DNA of 64,000 nt from Coxiellaceae bacterium (GTDB lineage: Bacteria > Pseudomonadota > Gammaproteobacteria > Coxiellales > Coxiellaceae), in assembly GCA_029212885.1 (NCBI GenBank), contig JARGPC010000003.1:62001-126000 (forward strand), given 5' to 3'. The translations under genes were made by a program, and so were the position numbers. Within the stretch, counting starts at the first letter, position 1. Each line of letters begins with the position of its first letter. Below the pieces are notes generated by a model, which saw nothing but the letters and a program-made list of their open reading frames with translations, had not been told where the DNA came from and searched no databases. Shown here in pieces: positions 45,390 through 55,786 of this stretch.

Positions 45390-47018
45390 TTATATATCCT
45401 GCAGAAGCTTCATAAAGGCACTTACCGTGACGGCCTTATTACCTTTTGGCTGAATTAATTGCTTATAAACCCGGTAACCAATAATCGTTTTTGTATTATT
45501 GAAGCGCGCAATCGAATAAAAACTGTCACCGTGTTGCGGCTGAATCAATACGGGTGCTTTACGTGTTTGGTCTTTCGAGTAGGCATACGCCATACCCAGC
45601 AATTTCGCCTCACTTAAACGCTTACCTAACAACTCCATCCCTACCGGTAACGGTTGCTTTCCATTGGTAAACCCAGCAATAAACTCCACCTCAGGCAAAC
45701 CAGAATTTGAAGATGGCACGGTATAATAATCTGTATTCAACACAGCCACAGGCACTCCATGCTTGCTTGTTGGCAGTAACAATGCATCTAAATGGTTTTT
45801 ATGCATAATATCGGTAATAATATTTTTATTATGATCAAACATCGCCTCTACGTCACGATACTTCACGCTATTTAATTTCGGATCATGTTTAACATAAGCT
45901 AAGCATGACTTTACATCACCGAAAGTAATCGTGCGATTAGAACGGCAAATATCATCAAAACTTTTTCGTGTCGATACAAAGGATTTAAAATAACTATTGA
46001 TTTGTTGCACTTCACCCGCTGCATTATTTTTACGATGATAATTAAAATCTCTTAATTTAATATTAGGCACTAAGGTTGCACCCAACTTTTGAAGGCGTTG
46101 TTGCGCATGATTATAAATAGCAGTTAAGGCTTTCGAGTCACTTTCAATCTTTATGCCGCCATATGACGCAAGCACACCAATGCGCTTGCCCTTTAGCGCA
46201 TCTGCGGTTAAAAAGTTGCGATAACCATTTTGAATCGGGTTTGCAATTATATCCATCACAGCTGCAACATCTTTTATACTATGAGCAATCGGTCCTGCCA
46301 TGCCATCTAAATTACCGCGTGGAAAAATCCCCGCCTGACTAACCATACCGCGACCTGCACGAATGGTATACACCCCATTAGCAGCAGAAGGTATACGCAA
46401 CGAACCACTGTTATCCGTTCCAATCCCTATCACGGCAAATCCTGCACTCACCGCTGCAGCAGGCCCCGACGAAGAGCCACCGGGTAAAAGATTGGTATTG
46501 TAAGCATCGCCCGTACGGCCCAAGCGCGAATTAATACCCGAAATCCCCGATGCAAACTCATCCATGCTGGCCTTGCCTACAATAATCGCACCCGCAGCAC
46601 GCATTTGATTAACAATAAATGCGTTCGTTTTTGGTTGAGAACCTAACAATGACAACGAACCACAGGTTGTTGGGGTATCGACAGTATCAATATTATCTTT
46701 AACCACTACTGGCACGCACAACATCGGCATGCGCTTATTGCGCTCTAAATGCTGATCAATTTGGCTTGCTTCAGTTAAAGCAAAAGGGTTTAGCGCAATC
46801 ATTGAATTGATTGGTGCTTGATTGGCGGTATGAGCCAAATCATATGTCATGATGCGTTGCTGATAACGTTGAATCAAATCATGGCAACTGATTTGTTTGC
46901 TCGCTACTAGTTGTGTTATCTGCTCAATCGTTTCATTCGAAAAATCAATCAGTGGTTTTGCACACAATGTTGCGCTTACAAACAACATAACCAAACTCAC
47001 TATCGATTTATATTTCAT
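45390..47018 (-). CDS. exported amidase-signature family hydrolase
   Basis: A 542-residue protein from the ATG at 47018, with AAGG 8 bases upstream. The signal peptide (MKYKSIVSLVMLFVSATLCA) is cleaved before KPL. The amidase-signature core has the Ser-cisSer-Lys triad: PVVVKDNIDT supplies the Lys and GGSSSGPAAAVSAGFAVIGI then GTDNSGSLRIPSAANGVY supplies the serines. DALLLPTSKHGVP and a C-terminal GFTNGKQPLPVGMELLGKRL are typical. These enzymes hydrolyse amides or aryl acylamides; periplasmic members exist in Legionella-like genomes. The ATG overlaps the pncC stop by one base, so the two genes form a translationally linked pair. Confidence 0.9.
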   Translation of the reverse strand: MKYKSIVSLVMLFVSATLCAKPLIDFSNETIEQITQLVASKQISCHDLIQRYQQRIMTYDLAHTANQAPINSMIALNPFALTEASQIDQHLERNKRMPMLCVPVVVKDNIDTVDTPTTCGSLSLLGSQPKTNAFIVNQMRAAGAIIVGKASMDEFASGISGINSRLGRTGDAYNTNLLPGGSSSGPAAAVSAGFAVIGIGTDNSGSLRIPSAANGVYTIRAGRGMVSQAGIFPRGNLDGMAGPIAHSIKDVAAVMDIIANPIQNGYRNFLTADALKGKRIGVLASYGGIKIESDSKALTAIYNHAQQRLQKLGATLVPNIKLRDFNYHRKNNAAGEVQQINSYFKSFVSTRKSFDDICRSNRTITFGDVKSCLAYVKHDPKLNSVKYRDVEAMFDHNKNIITDIMHKNHLDALLLPTSKHGVPVAVLNTDYYTVPSSNSGLPEVEFIAGFTNGKQPLPVGMELLGKRLSEAKLLGMAYAYSKDQTRKAPVLIQPQHGDSFYSIARFNNTKTIIGYRVYKQLIQPKGNKAVTVSAFMKLLQDI

Positions 47019-47497
47019 CAAACACACCTTATTAATAATTGCAGCGCATATTCAACAGCTGCTTGACGAACAGCAAACCGGTCACCAGGAAACAATTGAC
47101 GCTCAGCGATAAGCTGATCATTATTGGCCACACCAAACCACACCGTACCCACCGGCTTTTGATCTGAGCCGCCATCAGGTCCCGCTATACCGGTCACACT
47201 CAAACTGATATCAGCCAGGCTGTGATCAACTGCGCCTTGTGCCATTTGTTTAGCGGTTGCTTCACTGACCGCGCCATCGCTATCTAACGTCACAGCCTTT
47301 ACTGACAACATATCCATCTTCGCTTGATTACTGTAAGTAACAAAACCGCGATCAAACCAAGCGGAACTGCCGGCAATGGCTGTAATTGTCTGCGCAATAC
47401 CTCCGCCTGTGCAAGATTCAGCCAGCGCCAATACGCGCTGCTGCTGTTTTAATAAATCACCGAGCTGTTCGCTCAACGCCAAAACCGTATTGTTCAT
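47018..47497 (-). CDS. pncC: nicotinamide-nucleotide amidohydrolase PncC (CinA C-terminal domain)
   Basis: 159 residues from the ATG at 47497, with AAGAGGC 5 bases upstream; the extension to 47545 has no ribosome site. It is a single CinA C-terminal domain: VLALAESCTGGGIAQTITAI, GSSAWFDRGFVTYSNQAKMD, GAVSEATAKQMAQGAV and SLSVTGIAGPDGGSDQKPVG then TVWFGVA. The enzyme converts NMN to nicotinate mononucleotide and ammonia in pyridine nucleotide recycling. The N-terminal MoCF-like domain of full CinA is absent, as in E. coli YgaD/PncC. It is divergent from mutS, which is the same neighbourhood as E. coli pncC-recA in part. Confidence 0.92.
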   Translation of the reverse strand: MNNTVLALSEQLGDLLKQQQRVLALAESCTGGGIAQTITAIAGSSAWFDRGFVTYSNQAKMDMLSVKAVTLDSDGAVSEATAKQMAQGAVDHSLADISLSVTGIAGPDGGSDQKPVGTVWFGVANNDQLIAERQLFPGDRFAVRQAAVEYALQLLIRCV

Positions 47498-47574
47498 AAA
47501 ATGCCTCTTGAGCTCAACGCTAAGTTTGACTATGCTGTGTGCCATTGAATAGGACTTCCGATGGATAATAACTC

Positions 47575-50151
47575 ATGTCGACTGAACAACACACCCCAAT
47601 GATGCGCCAATATTTAAAAATCAAAGCACAGTATCCCGATATGCTGCTTTTTTACCGCATGGGTGATTTTTATGAACTATTTTTTAGCGATGCCGAACGT
47701 GCATCAAAGCTATTGGATATCACCTTAACCGCACGCGGAAAATCCTCCGGCAGACCGATACCAATGGCAGGAATCCCCTACCATGCTGCTGATAATTATT
47801 TAGCCAAGCTAGTTAAAGCAGGCGAATCGGTAGCGATATGCGAACAAGTCGGCGACCCGGCAACCAGCAAAGGCCCCGTAGAACGTGAAGTTGCGCGCAT
47901 TATTACACCCGGCACTGTCAGTGATGACAGCTTAATCAATGCCGATCACGACAATGTGCTATGTGTCATCAGCGAATCAAATAATCGTTTTGGCTTGGCC
48001 AGCGTTACGTTAACCAGTGGTGACTTTATTATTAGCGAGTTTGATACTGCCGAAGCACTCAGTGCGGAACTGCAACGCTTGCAACCAGCCGAATTATTAA
48101 TATCCGACGATAGCCCGCTCGACCAAACACTCAACCTACAAACGGCCATCACACGCCGCCCAGTATGGGAATTCGAATTTGAACATGCCAAGCAGACACT
48201 AAGCCAACACTTTCAAACCGATAACTTAACTGGTTTTGGTGTTAATGATTATCCATTAGCTTTACGAGCCGCCGGTTGTTTAATTCAATATGCGCAATAC
48301 ACTCAACGCACCGCGTTACCGCACATTCACAGCATTCGCGTTGAGCAACAATCGCAATATATTATTCTGGATGATATCACCCAAAACAATCTTGAACTGA
48401 TTCGTAACTTACATAACACCAAAACCAACACATTATTAAGCGTGATTGATAAGTGCCACACCACCATGGGCTCGCGCTTATTGCAGCGTTGGATCACACG
48501 TCCATTACGAGATCATGACACATTACAACGTCGTCAATCTGCGATTGCTGATTGTTTAAAATACCAAATCAATGATCAAGTCAAACCGGTACTCGACACC
48601 ATTGCCGATATGGAGCGCATTTTATCGCGCATGGCGTTACGCACTGCCAAACCTCGCGACTGCGCGCAATTACGTGACTCATTATTACAGTTACCCTTAC
48701 TGATTGAACACCTGCACCCTTTACGTGACCCGCACATACAACTGATACAGCAACAGCTGCATGGATTTGATCAATTGGCTTCGCACTTAAGCGTGGCGCT
48801 GGTCGATAACCCCCCCGCCGTGATTCGCGATGGCGGTGTAATAGCTGAAGGATTTAACGAAAAACTGGACGAACTACGCCAACTCAGCAACAACAGCGCA
48901 CAATTTTTAGTTGATTTAGAAGTGCGCGAAAAAGAACAAACCGGAATCAATACACTCAAGGTAGGTTATAACCGTGTGCATGGTTATTATATTGAAATCA
49001 GTCGCGCACAAAGTGACAAAGCACCCGCCCACTACACCCGACGCCAAACGCTCAAAAATGCCGAGCGCTTTATTACTGAAGAACTGAAAATCTTTGAAGA
49101 TAAAGTGTTAAGCAGTAAGTCACGCGCATTAACACTAGAGAAACAACTCTACGTTGAATTAATTGAGACGATTAATCAAGAACTATTAGCGCTACAACAC
49201 TGCGCTGCCGCATTAGCTGAATTGGATGTATTACTGAGTTTCAGTCAATGCATTAACTTTCATCACTGGGGCACAGCTCAATTCCAAAACGATGCTGGCA
49301 TGGATATTAAACAAGGCCGACACCCCGTCGTTGAAACGGTGATTAGCGAACCGTTTATCGCTAACGACACCAGCTTCGAACAACAACAACGCATGTTAAT
49401 GATTACCGGCCCCAACATGGGCGGTAAGTCCACTTATATGCGTCAAACCGCATTGATTGTTATCTTGGCTTACGTCAGTGGTTATGCTCCCGCTGCCGAA
49501 TGCACACTCGGACCGATCGATCGCATATTTACTCGTATTGGTGCCGCCGATGATTTATCCAGCGGCCGTTCAACTTTTATGGTTGAAATGACAGAGTCTG
49601 CCAATATCTTACATAACGCCACTGAACACAGCTTGGTATTAATGGATGAAGTCGGTCGCGGCACCAGCACCTTTGACGGCTTGTCGTTGGCCTGGGCATT
49701 CGCTGAATACCTGGCGCAGCAATGCAAAGCATTTACTTTATTCGCTACACACTATTTTGAACTCACCACGCTGGCTGAACATTTACCACAAATGACCAAC
49801 GTGCACCTCGATGCCGTTGAACACGGTGAAGACATTGTTTTTATGCATCAAGTCAAACCAGGACCCGCCAATCAAAGCTATGGTATTCAAGTCGCCAAGC
49901 TTGCCGGCATACCGCAAAGCGTCACGCGTAAAGCACGACAAAAACTGCAAGAACTGGAAACACAAAATCCAGTTAATACCACTCTGGCACCTCCGCAACA
50001 AAGCGAATTATTTACTCCGTCACCGCATCAAGATGTAATTGATCAGATCCACGCTGTTGATAGCGATACTTTATCACCGCGCCAAGCGCTGGATTTAATT
50101 TATCAATGGCAACAAGCGATCAATAAGGATGATATCTATGCGACCGAGTAA
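47575..50151 (+). CDS. mutS: DNA mismatch repair protein MutS
   Basis: An 858-residue protein (E. coli 853). It recognises mismatches and starts methyl-directed repair with MutL. The N-terminal mismatch-binding domain has [20 protein letters not shown] then [14 protein letters not shown], the Phe-x-Glu wedge motif (GDFYELF). Core and lever regions are intact ([13 protein letters not shown]). The ATPase has [20 protein letters not shown] (Walker A), [30 protein letters not shown] (Walker B) and [11 protein letters not shown] helix-turn-helix dimerisation end ([18 protein letters not shown]) is present. The 3' end overlaps the HAD gene by 14 bases. Confidence 0.97.
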   Translation: MSTEQHTPMMRQYLKIKAQYPDMLLFYRMGDFYELFFSDAERASKLLDITLTARGKSSGRPIPMAGIPYHAADNYLAKLVKAGESVAICEQVGDPATSKGPVEREVARIITPGTVSDDSLINADHDNVLCVISESNNRFGLASVTLTSGDFIISEFDTAEALSAELQRLQPAELLISDDSPLDQTLNLQTAITRRPVWEFEFEHAKQTLSQHFQTDNLTGFGVNDYPLALRAAGCLIQYAQYTQRTALPHIHSIRVEQQSQYIILDDITQNNLELIRNLHNTKTNTLLSVIDKCHTTMGSRLLQRWITRPLRDHDTLQRRQSAIADCLKYQINDQVKPVLDTIADMERILSRMALRTAKPRDCAQLRDSLLQLPLLIEHLHPLRDPHIQLIQQQLHGFDQLASHLSVALVDNPPAVIRDGGVIAEGFNEKLDELRQLSNNSAQFLVDLEVREKEQTGINTLKVGYNRVHGYYIEISRAQSDKAPAHYTRRQTLKNAERFITEELKIFEDKVLSSKSRALTLEKQLYVELIETINQELLALQHCAAALAELDVLLSFSQCINFHHWGTAQFQNDAGMDIKQGRHPVVETVISEPFIANDTSFEQQQRMLMITGPNMGGKSTYMRQTALIVILAYVSGYAPAAECTLGPIDRIFTRIGAADDLSSGRSTFMVEMTESANILHNATEHSLVLMDEVGRGTSTFDGLSLAWAFAEYLAQQCKAFTLFATHYFELTTLAEHLPQMTNVHLDAVEHGEDIVFMHQVKPGPANQSYGIQVAKLAGIPQSVTRKARQKLQELETQNPVNTTLAPPQQSELFTPSPHQDVIDQIHAVDSDTLSPRQALDLIYQWQQAINKDDIYATE

Positions 50152-50896
50152 CTACCGCCACCTACGCCACTTACTAAAACCGGTGCATCAAGGCAATAAA
50201 AAACCGGTTTACTCCGTTGCTATCTTTGATTTCGATGGCACTTTGGCGGACACCGAGGGTCACTCTGAAACCAGTTTAACCAAAGCGGTAAAGCTGCAAA
50301 AAGATTTACATCTCACCGCCGAACAACAACAAGAAGTAGCAGACTATTGTTACGGCCGCTCATTGCATGCGATTTTAGATTATATATCGACTGAATTTGC
50401 ACTCGATCACCAACGCTTAATCACTGAGTACCGTGACATATGGCAACAAGCTTTACACCAAGACATGGCCATTGCCGACTCCGTCACGTGCGCAAAGTAT
50501 TTACATCAAAATGATTTCGAGCTATCGATTTGCACCGGATCTGAAGCACATCAAATAAACGGCTTGTTAAACTTGATTGGCATCGAAGATTTATTTAGTC
50601 ATTTAATAACCGCTGAAAATTACCCTGCTGAACATGGCAAACCGCATCCGCGACCATTTGAATTAGCGATTGAACACCACCAGATTGATCCAGCCAATGC
50701 TGTGGTATTTGAAGATTCGATTAATGGCGTCACAGCAGCCAAAGCGGCCAACATCGGCTGCATTATTGCGCTGACTGATAACAAAGAATACGGCGAGCAA
50801 CTGTTAGCAATGGGTGCAAACCAGGTTGTCGACAGCCTGCATCATGATGATGTTTACCAACTGTTGAATGTAGCCAAGCCAACAAAAAGCGGCTGA
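50138..50896 (+). CDS. HAD-superfamily phosphatase, subfamily IA
   Basis: 252 residues from the ATG at 50138, which has AAGG 9 bases upstream; an ATG at 50129 sits too close. It overlaps the mutS 3' end by 14 bases. HAD motifs: [15 protein letters not shown] (motif I, nucleophile and acid Asp), SICTGSEA (motif II, Thr), [18 protein letters not shown] (motif III, Lys) and [20 protein letters not shown] (motif IV). The ~75-residue helical cap lies after motif I, as in beta-phosphoglucomutase and phosphoglycolate phosphatase relatives. Substrate cannot be told from the sequence. The N-terminal ~20 residues are basic and unusual. Confidence 0.87.
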   Translation: MRPSNYRHLRHLLKPVHQGNKKPVYSVAIFDFDGTLADTEGHSETSLTKAVKLQKDLHLTAEQQQEVADYCYGRSLHAILDYISTEFALDHQRLITEYRDIWQQALHQDMAIADSVTCAKYLHQNDFELSICTGSEAHQINGLLNLIGIEDLFSHLITAENYPAEHGKPHPRPFELAIEHHQIDPANAVVFEDSINGVTAAKAANIGCIIALTDNKEYGEQLLAMGANQVVDSLHHDDVYQLLNVAKPTKSG

Positions 50897-51078
50897 CAAG
50901 GCCATATAATTCATACTACTCAATCACTTACTAGTTAAGTATCTGGCTATCTGGCAGGATCAGACTATGAAGCCTCATAAAAAATCAGCTTGAATAATGC
51001 ACGCTAATATTATAATATACAGCTATATTATATTAATAAAATATCATTTATATCAGCACATAAACGCAGGCACAAGTG

Positions 51079-54000
51079 ATGAGAGCAATAGATTTAACCG
51101 AGATTACGCACCCGCTACTAGACGCAACCCGAAGCTGTAAAGCAAATATCGGTAAAGCACACACACCCTTTCGCTCAGGCAAGCGGTGGTACAAACCATT
51201 TAAAACGCCACCCTTTTACAACATACGCTTGCAAGGTGATGGCGATATAGTACGAGCTCAAGCTCTTTTTACCGATAATAAGAATGCACCTCGCTATGTA
51301 TTAATGACTATGGCTGCCGTGTTAATAGCACAACACCCACAATGCAAACTAAATAACAAACCGCTCGCTATACCCTGCAGCGGTGCATCAATGACCACAA
51401 AATACCATCAGCAAGCCTCCGAGTTACTCAAACATAACATCACACAACTACGAAACGCATATGCCCACTATCGTTATAAATTATACAAAGATAACACAGC
51501 ACACTGTTTAAATAAGATAAAACAAGTCCAACAAATGTTGGCTGGCGCGCTTTTTTTACAACAACAATACCTATTAATGCAGACTAATAGTGCTGGTAAT
51601 ATGCTCATGATTGCTAGCGGATATGAACAATCGGAATTAGCTTCACGTCAAATCGCAAAAAGATACTGCTCAGCCGGATTGAATGACCTAGACAGTCAAC
51701 CCGCACTACACCAAGCAGCGAGCAGCGGTAATATCGAGCAGCTGCAGATTCTACTAAATAACCCAGAGACTGCCATTAATCAACGTAATTACTCGCAACG
51801 AACCGCTTTATACATGGCAGCTCAAGCCAATCAGCTGGATGCGGTTAAACTACTAATCGCTAAAGGTGCCATATATTCACAAGCCACCGAAAGCCATGAC
51901 TCTGCATTAACCGTTGCATTACTGAACGGACACCACAATATCGTTCGCTACTTATCTAGCTGCACTCCAGTAAAATTGAAAAACAATGAGCTTCCCACCC
52001 TCCATCATGGACCATCAAAAAAGAACCTGGCGTTACGGCACGTTGAATACATCCTTCACTGCCTACTCGACATAGATTTTGTTAGTTATCCTGAGGAGGG
52101 TGATCACTACACAGCAAAGAATGATGGCGCAGGAAGACCACCGACCTTTCGCTTAGCAAAGGATGAAAATAATTATATTATTGCCCATTGCAAAAACGGC
52201 AAGCAATATAATCTTTCTTTAGCTCTAAAACATGCCAACCTATGTTATTTCCAACTCACCGAAAGTGAGCACGACCGTAACATTATCAGGCGATGCGAAA
52301 CGCTGCTCGGAACAGCACCCAACACTGACAGTGCCAATAAACTCAGCTCCAGTATCGGTAGAAATACAACAGGCGCAACCCAGAACGTGGCTTGTTATCT
52401 AGCTGAACAAAAAGCAATATTCGAATATACCGGCTCCAGATATCAACACATGAATGAATTGCTTCGTGGTGCGCCATCAGGTGAAAACATTGGTGACTTG
52501 CCCAAAATCATCATATCCTCACTGCTTGCCATAAGCGGCGTCAATAAAAACATTCATGCAAATGCATTCGAAGAAAGCAAACAACTAATACGTGGTGAAA
52601 ACGAACTACCCGACGATATGCTTGCACGCATGCAAACAACAGGAGCAATTATCAGAAGATCAGGCTTCCTGAGCTTTACAAATAAGACTGGCTCACGTGA
52701 TGAATCAAATAGACTGGTAATACAGTCTCAACATCAGTGGCAAGGCAGCGTGTCGCATATTTCTGCATACCAGGATGAAAATGAAGTACTGCTTCCACCA
52801 TCACACCTAAGATTTAATGGAGTTTATCGCGACGACACTAGCGGCAGGAGCCATTTCAGCACTCAAATAGTGCGAGGCGCTTGTGCAGATTGGCTGGATG
52901 AATACCAAATCACTCTCGCCATGGAACGCGCATTTACGATATTGAAAAGTCCTTACAAAAATGGCTTCGATGCGCGGTTTGGTATTCCACGCCACAATCA
53001 CGCGTTAGCACACCATACTCGTGCTAGTTTTTTTATTCAACCAGTCATCGACTACTTTAAACTACATGCAGAAGACCCGAGCTTTAAAATATTTTGCGAT
53101 ACATTGCAACCCAATGAATTCATTATGATGAAAATCATGATGATATTTTCAAAAACCGGGCGAGAATCCGAGGCAAGCCCATTGGGCTCCGGACTTGCAG
53201 AGTATATGGAATACCAGCAAGCATCTGCTCAAAACCTATCGCACTTTATGCGAGAAGTGATGAAGTGTGATGAAGCAACAATTGCCTTCTATGCTGAAAT
53301 CATGCTTCACATGGGCAACCCAAACTACCCAACATTAGTCACGGGTGCGAATGAAGAAGAAAAACAACGCAAACTATACATCAATCATATCACCGCCCTC
53401 GCTCATAAACTGGATTTACCGCGCGTTTATATGAAAAGCGAATACGACAACAGCATGTCGGGATATAATGGCACACGACAAAATGAAACAGACGCATTAT
53501 ATATTCGACCTTCAGCAGAACAACAAAGCAACCTTCGTCAACTTGAGTCAATCGCACTGTCCTGCATAAAAGCTACCGGCGACAATTTATGTTTTTCAAA
53601 ACACGGCATTGACGCGACAAACTATAACGAAGAACAATTTATAAAATCTAACACCGATATTAGTTATTGCATGCAACAGTGTGCAATAGCGACCACCCAA
53701 GTATTGCAACAGTCTGGCATCAACCATGGTGTATTAAATAAATTTAAACGAGCGCTGAGAGAGCATAAAAATCGTGATGCCTTAAAACTATTGTCACAGC
53801 TTTCCATTGATCAACTGTTTAATACAGCAGGACCCTATCCCTCTGCTTTTGAAATCTTAATATCAACAGATGGCGATCATACCTTGGTTGTTGATGCAAT
53901 GTGCCAACTGGCAGTGTCATTACCGCACACTTTACTACAATGCTTACACAGAGCCATGAAAAAATCGAAACACAGCTACGCGCATAAAATAATACAGCAG

Positions 54001-55620
54001 CTATCAACTGAAATGCTCAATGAAAATATACAAGGAGAGTATGCCCTTATTGCAGCAATACGCCACAACAGCGCACCGGAGATATTAGATCTACTATTAG
54101 CCAAAGGCGTAAATGTTAATGGAAGTGATTACCTTGTTAATCTAGCCATAGTTACCGCATGCAAGTGCAAGCGGCAACTTGCCTTATCAAAAATACTCGC
54201 ACACGAATCTTTCAAATTATCGACAATGAATGGCGCAACACATTCCAGAGCACTAATCACTGCTTTAAAAGCACACACCCCATTAAGTATGATTCAAACG
54301 TTACTAGAACACGGGTTAGCCATCCAACTGCATGATATTCCTTTCGCAATAGAACACCCTCTTTTTGATGTGCCACTATTATTAATAAAAAATATACACC
54401 AAACACAATTACAAAACCTAAGCGCCAATAAAGGATATGAATTTACAAAAGCAATATTCGATCTATTGCACGACCACAGTTACATGTCACATTATATTGT
54501 CCCTGCTATGCATGCACTCAGTGAGCGTGGTTTTGATTGGTATTTTCATAGCGATCATGGCACAGCTCTTAGCAAAACCATTTCTACCAGCCCTGACAAC
54601 TTGAGCGCATGTAAGTACCTTATCACTAATGGACCAGCGGGCTACATAAATACACCAACAGCCCCCTTCAATAAAACACCATTAATGATAGCTGCAGACT
54701 ACAACCGTATTGAAGTCGTCAAATTATTACTCCAACACGGCGCTACTGTTGACAACCTTGATCATGAAGGCAATTCAGCACTGATGATAGCCATCAAAAG
54801 AAAAAACTTACAAATATGCCGAGAAATATTACCTTATTGCAACCCTGAAATATTGCTAAAGAAGAATAATACCGGACACTCAGCCATTTCTCGGGCTATG
54901 GGGCACCCAATATTGCACAAGCTCAGCATTGAAATGATGGAACGTTGCTCATTATCACAATTAGACGTTTACGTTTTTTTAAGATGCTTCGAGCATAGCT
55001 ATATACACCATGGTCAAAACGCTTTTATGCAGCACTTCGACAGCGCAGCAGTGATAAGCTACTTAGAACAGTATTTTCTCGATAAGAAAACAATGAGCAG
55101 GCTTATTGAATATAATACACCTCATCTTAAGGATATACTGCTTCAGCTAACGAAAACATCAAACGACGTGGTTTTAGCTACACTGCAGAATATCCTTGCT
55201 AAATCGCAAGCTTATCTCAGTACTGAATTACAATTTGAATGCATTAGAGGCATTGCTATTCAAAAAGCCTTGCTTAGCAAGCCACTTAATCATGAGATCA
55301 ATCATATAATTGACACTTTGAGCGGAATGCTTAAATCCCTACCCGACGATCATGAGGCGTTTATATCGGCTCTATGCGACCCTAGCATGGTGGATAAAAT
55401 TATTACTAAAATACATGATTGCAAACTATACATTGCACATCCAGAAAACCGAATAAAGGCACAAAACCTTATTAACGAAATAATACCAGGGTCATATCCC
55501 CAAAGTGAAACTGGCTTTCAAATAAGTGATTTCAACCGCTCATCCCTATTTACTTCTTGTAAAGCGCTGGACTATGATGACAACGTCTCAATAGGTGATG
55601 ACCAATGCCTGACACAATAA
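51079..55620 (+). CDS. ADP-ribosyltransferase plus SidE-type phosphodiesterase fusion with ankyrin repeats (copy B)
   Basis: About 1513 residues from the ATG at 51079 (a GTG lies one codon before). Residues 1-205 form a helical domain shared with copy C. Ankyrin repeats occupy ~209-300 (ALHQAASSGNIEQLQILLNN, TALYMAAQANQLDAVKLLIA). The shared GPSKKNLALRHVEYILHCLL follows. The ART-like core has EYTGSRYQHMNELLRG (Tyr450), Arg505 in QLIRGEN, Ser532 in RRSGFLSFT and E567-N-E569 in ENEVLLPP. The phosphodiesterase core has RHNHALAHHTR (638-648; His641, His645), GRESE (694-698) and AHKLDLPR (775-782). His641 to Glu696 to His776 spacing (55 and 80) is close to SdeA H277-E340-H407. C-terminal ankyrins include KTPLMIAADYNRIEVVKLLL (~1200). 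Catalysis is inferred. Confidence 0.85.
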   Translation: MRAIDLTEITHPLLDATRSCKANIGKAHTPFRSGKRWYKPFKTPPFYNIRLQGDGDIVRAQALFTDNKNAPRYVLMTMAAVLIAQHPQCKLNNKPLAIPCSGASMTTKYHQQASELLKHNITQLRNAYAHYRYKLYKDNTAHCLNKIKQVQQMLAGALFLQQQYLLMQTNSAGNMLMIASGYEQSELASRQIAKRYCSAGLNDLDSQPALHQAASSGNIEQLQILLNNPETAINQRNYSQRTALYMAAQANQLDAVKLLIAKGAIYSQATESHDSALTVALLNGHHNIVRYLSSCTPVKLKNNELPTLHHGPSKKNLALRHVEYILHCLLDIDFVSYPEEGDHYTAKNDGAGRPPTFRLAKDENNYIIAHCKNGKQYNLSLALKHANLCYFQLTESEHDRNIIRRCETLLGTAPNTDSANKLSSSIGRNTTGATQNVACYLAEQKAIFEYTGSRYQHMNELLRGAPSGENIGDLPKIIISSLLAISGVNKNIHANAFEESKQLIRGENELPDDMLARMQTTGAIIRRSGFLSFTNKTGSRDESNRLVIQSQHQWQGSVSHISAYQDENEVLLPPSHLRFNGVYRDDTSGRSHFSTQIVRGACADWLDEYQITLAMERAFTILKSPYKNGFDARFGIPRHNHALAHHTRASFFIQPVIDYFKLHAEDPSFKIFCDTLQPNEFIMMKIMMIFSKTGRESEASPLGSGLAEYMEYQQASAQNLSHFMREVMKCDEATIAFYAEIMLHMGNPNYPTLVTGANEEEKQRKLYINHITALAHKLDLPRVYMKSEYDNSMSGYNGTRQNETDALYIRPSAEQQSNLRQLESIALSCIKATGDNLCFSKHGIDATNYNEEQFIKSNTDISYCMQQCAIATTQVLQQSGINHGVLNKFKRALREHKNRDALKLLSQLSIDQLFNTAGPYPSAFEILISTDGDHTLVVDAMCQLAVSLPHTLLQCLHRAMKKSKHSYAHKIIQQLSTEMLNENIQGEYALIAAIRHNSAPEILDLLLAKGVNVNGSDYLVNLAIVTACKCKRQLALSKILAHESFKLSTMNGATHSRALITALKAHTPLSMIQTLLEHGLAIQLHDIPFAIEHPLFDVPLLLIKNIHQTQLQNLSANKGYEFTKAIFDLLHDHSYMSHYIVPAMHALSERGFDWYFHSDHGTALSKTISTSPDNLSACKYLITNGPAGYINTPTAPFNKTPLMIAADYNRIEVVKLLLQHGATVDNLDHEGNSALMIAIKRKNLQICREILPYCNPEILLKKNNTGHSAISRAMGHPILHKLSIEMMERCSLSQLDVYVFLRCFEHSYIHHGQNAFMQHFDSAAVISYLEQYFLDKKTMSRLIEYNTPHLKDILLQLTKTSNDVVLATLQNILAKSQAYLSTELQFECIRGIAIQKALLSKPLNHEINHIIDTLSGMLKSLPDDHEAFISALCDPSMVDKIITKIHDCKLYIAHPENRIKAQNLINEIIPGSYPQSETGFQISDFNRSSLFTSCKALDYDDNVSIGDDQCLTQ

Positions 55621-55711
55621 AATATAAAGCCTAAATACCCCCAAGCAATCTCGATCAAAAAATAACCATCACTATCATGCCACATCAAATCACCTTAATT
55701 AATATATGAAA

Positions 55712-55744
55712 GTTAATATATTCTTAATTAAAATAGTGTAAAAT
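55712..55744 (+). promoter_or_regulatory. PmrA-like box and -10, 729-residue gene
   Basis: GTTAATATA-TT-CTTAATTAA (55712-55731), half-sites 11 bases apart and close to the cTTAATatT consensus. TAAAAT at 55739-55744 begins 10 bases after the second TTAAT. A further CTTAATTAAT lies at 55694-55703. Confidence 0.6.
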
Positions 55745-55786
55745 ACCTACGAACACTTGTAGGTAACTCTAATTTAAGGTGATTTT

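Noticed and set aside
50897..51081. PmrA-like box upstream of copy B.
   Set aside because: AT-rich sequence contains TTAAT at 51037, but there is no good partner half-site at 11 bases and no fitting -10.
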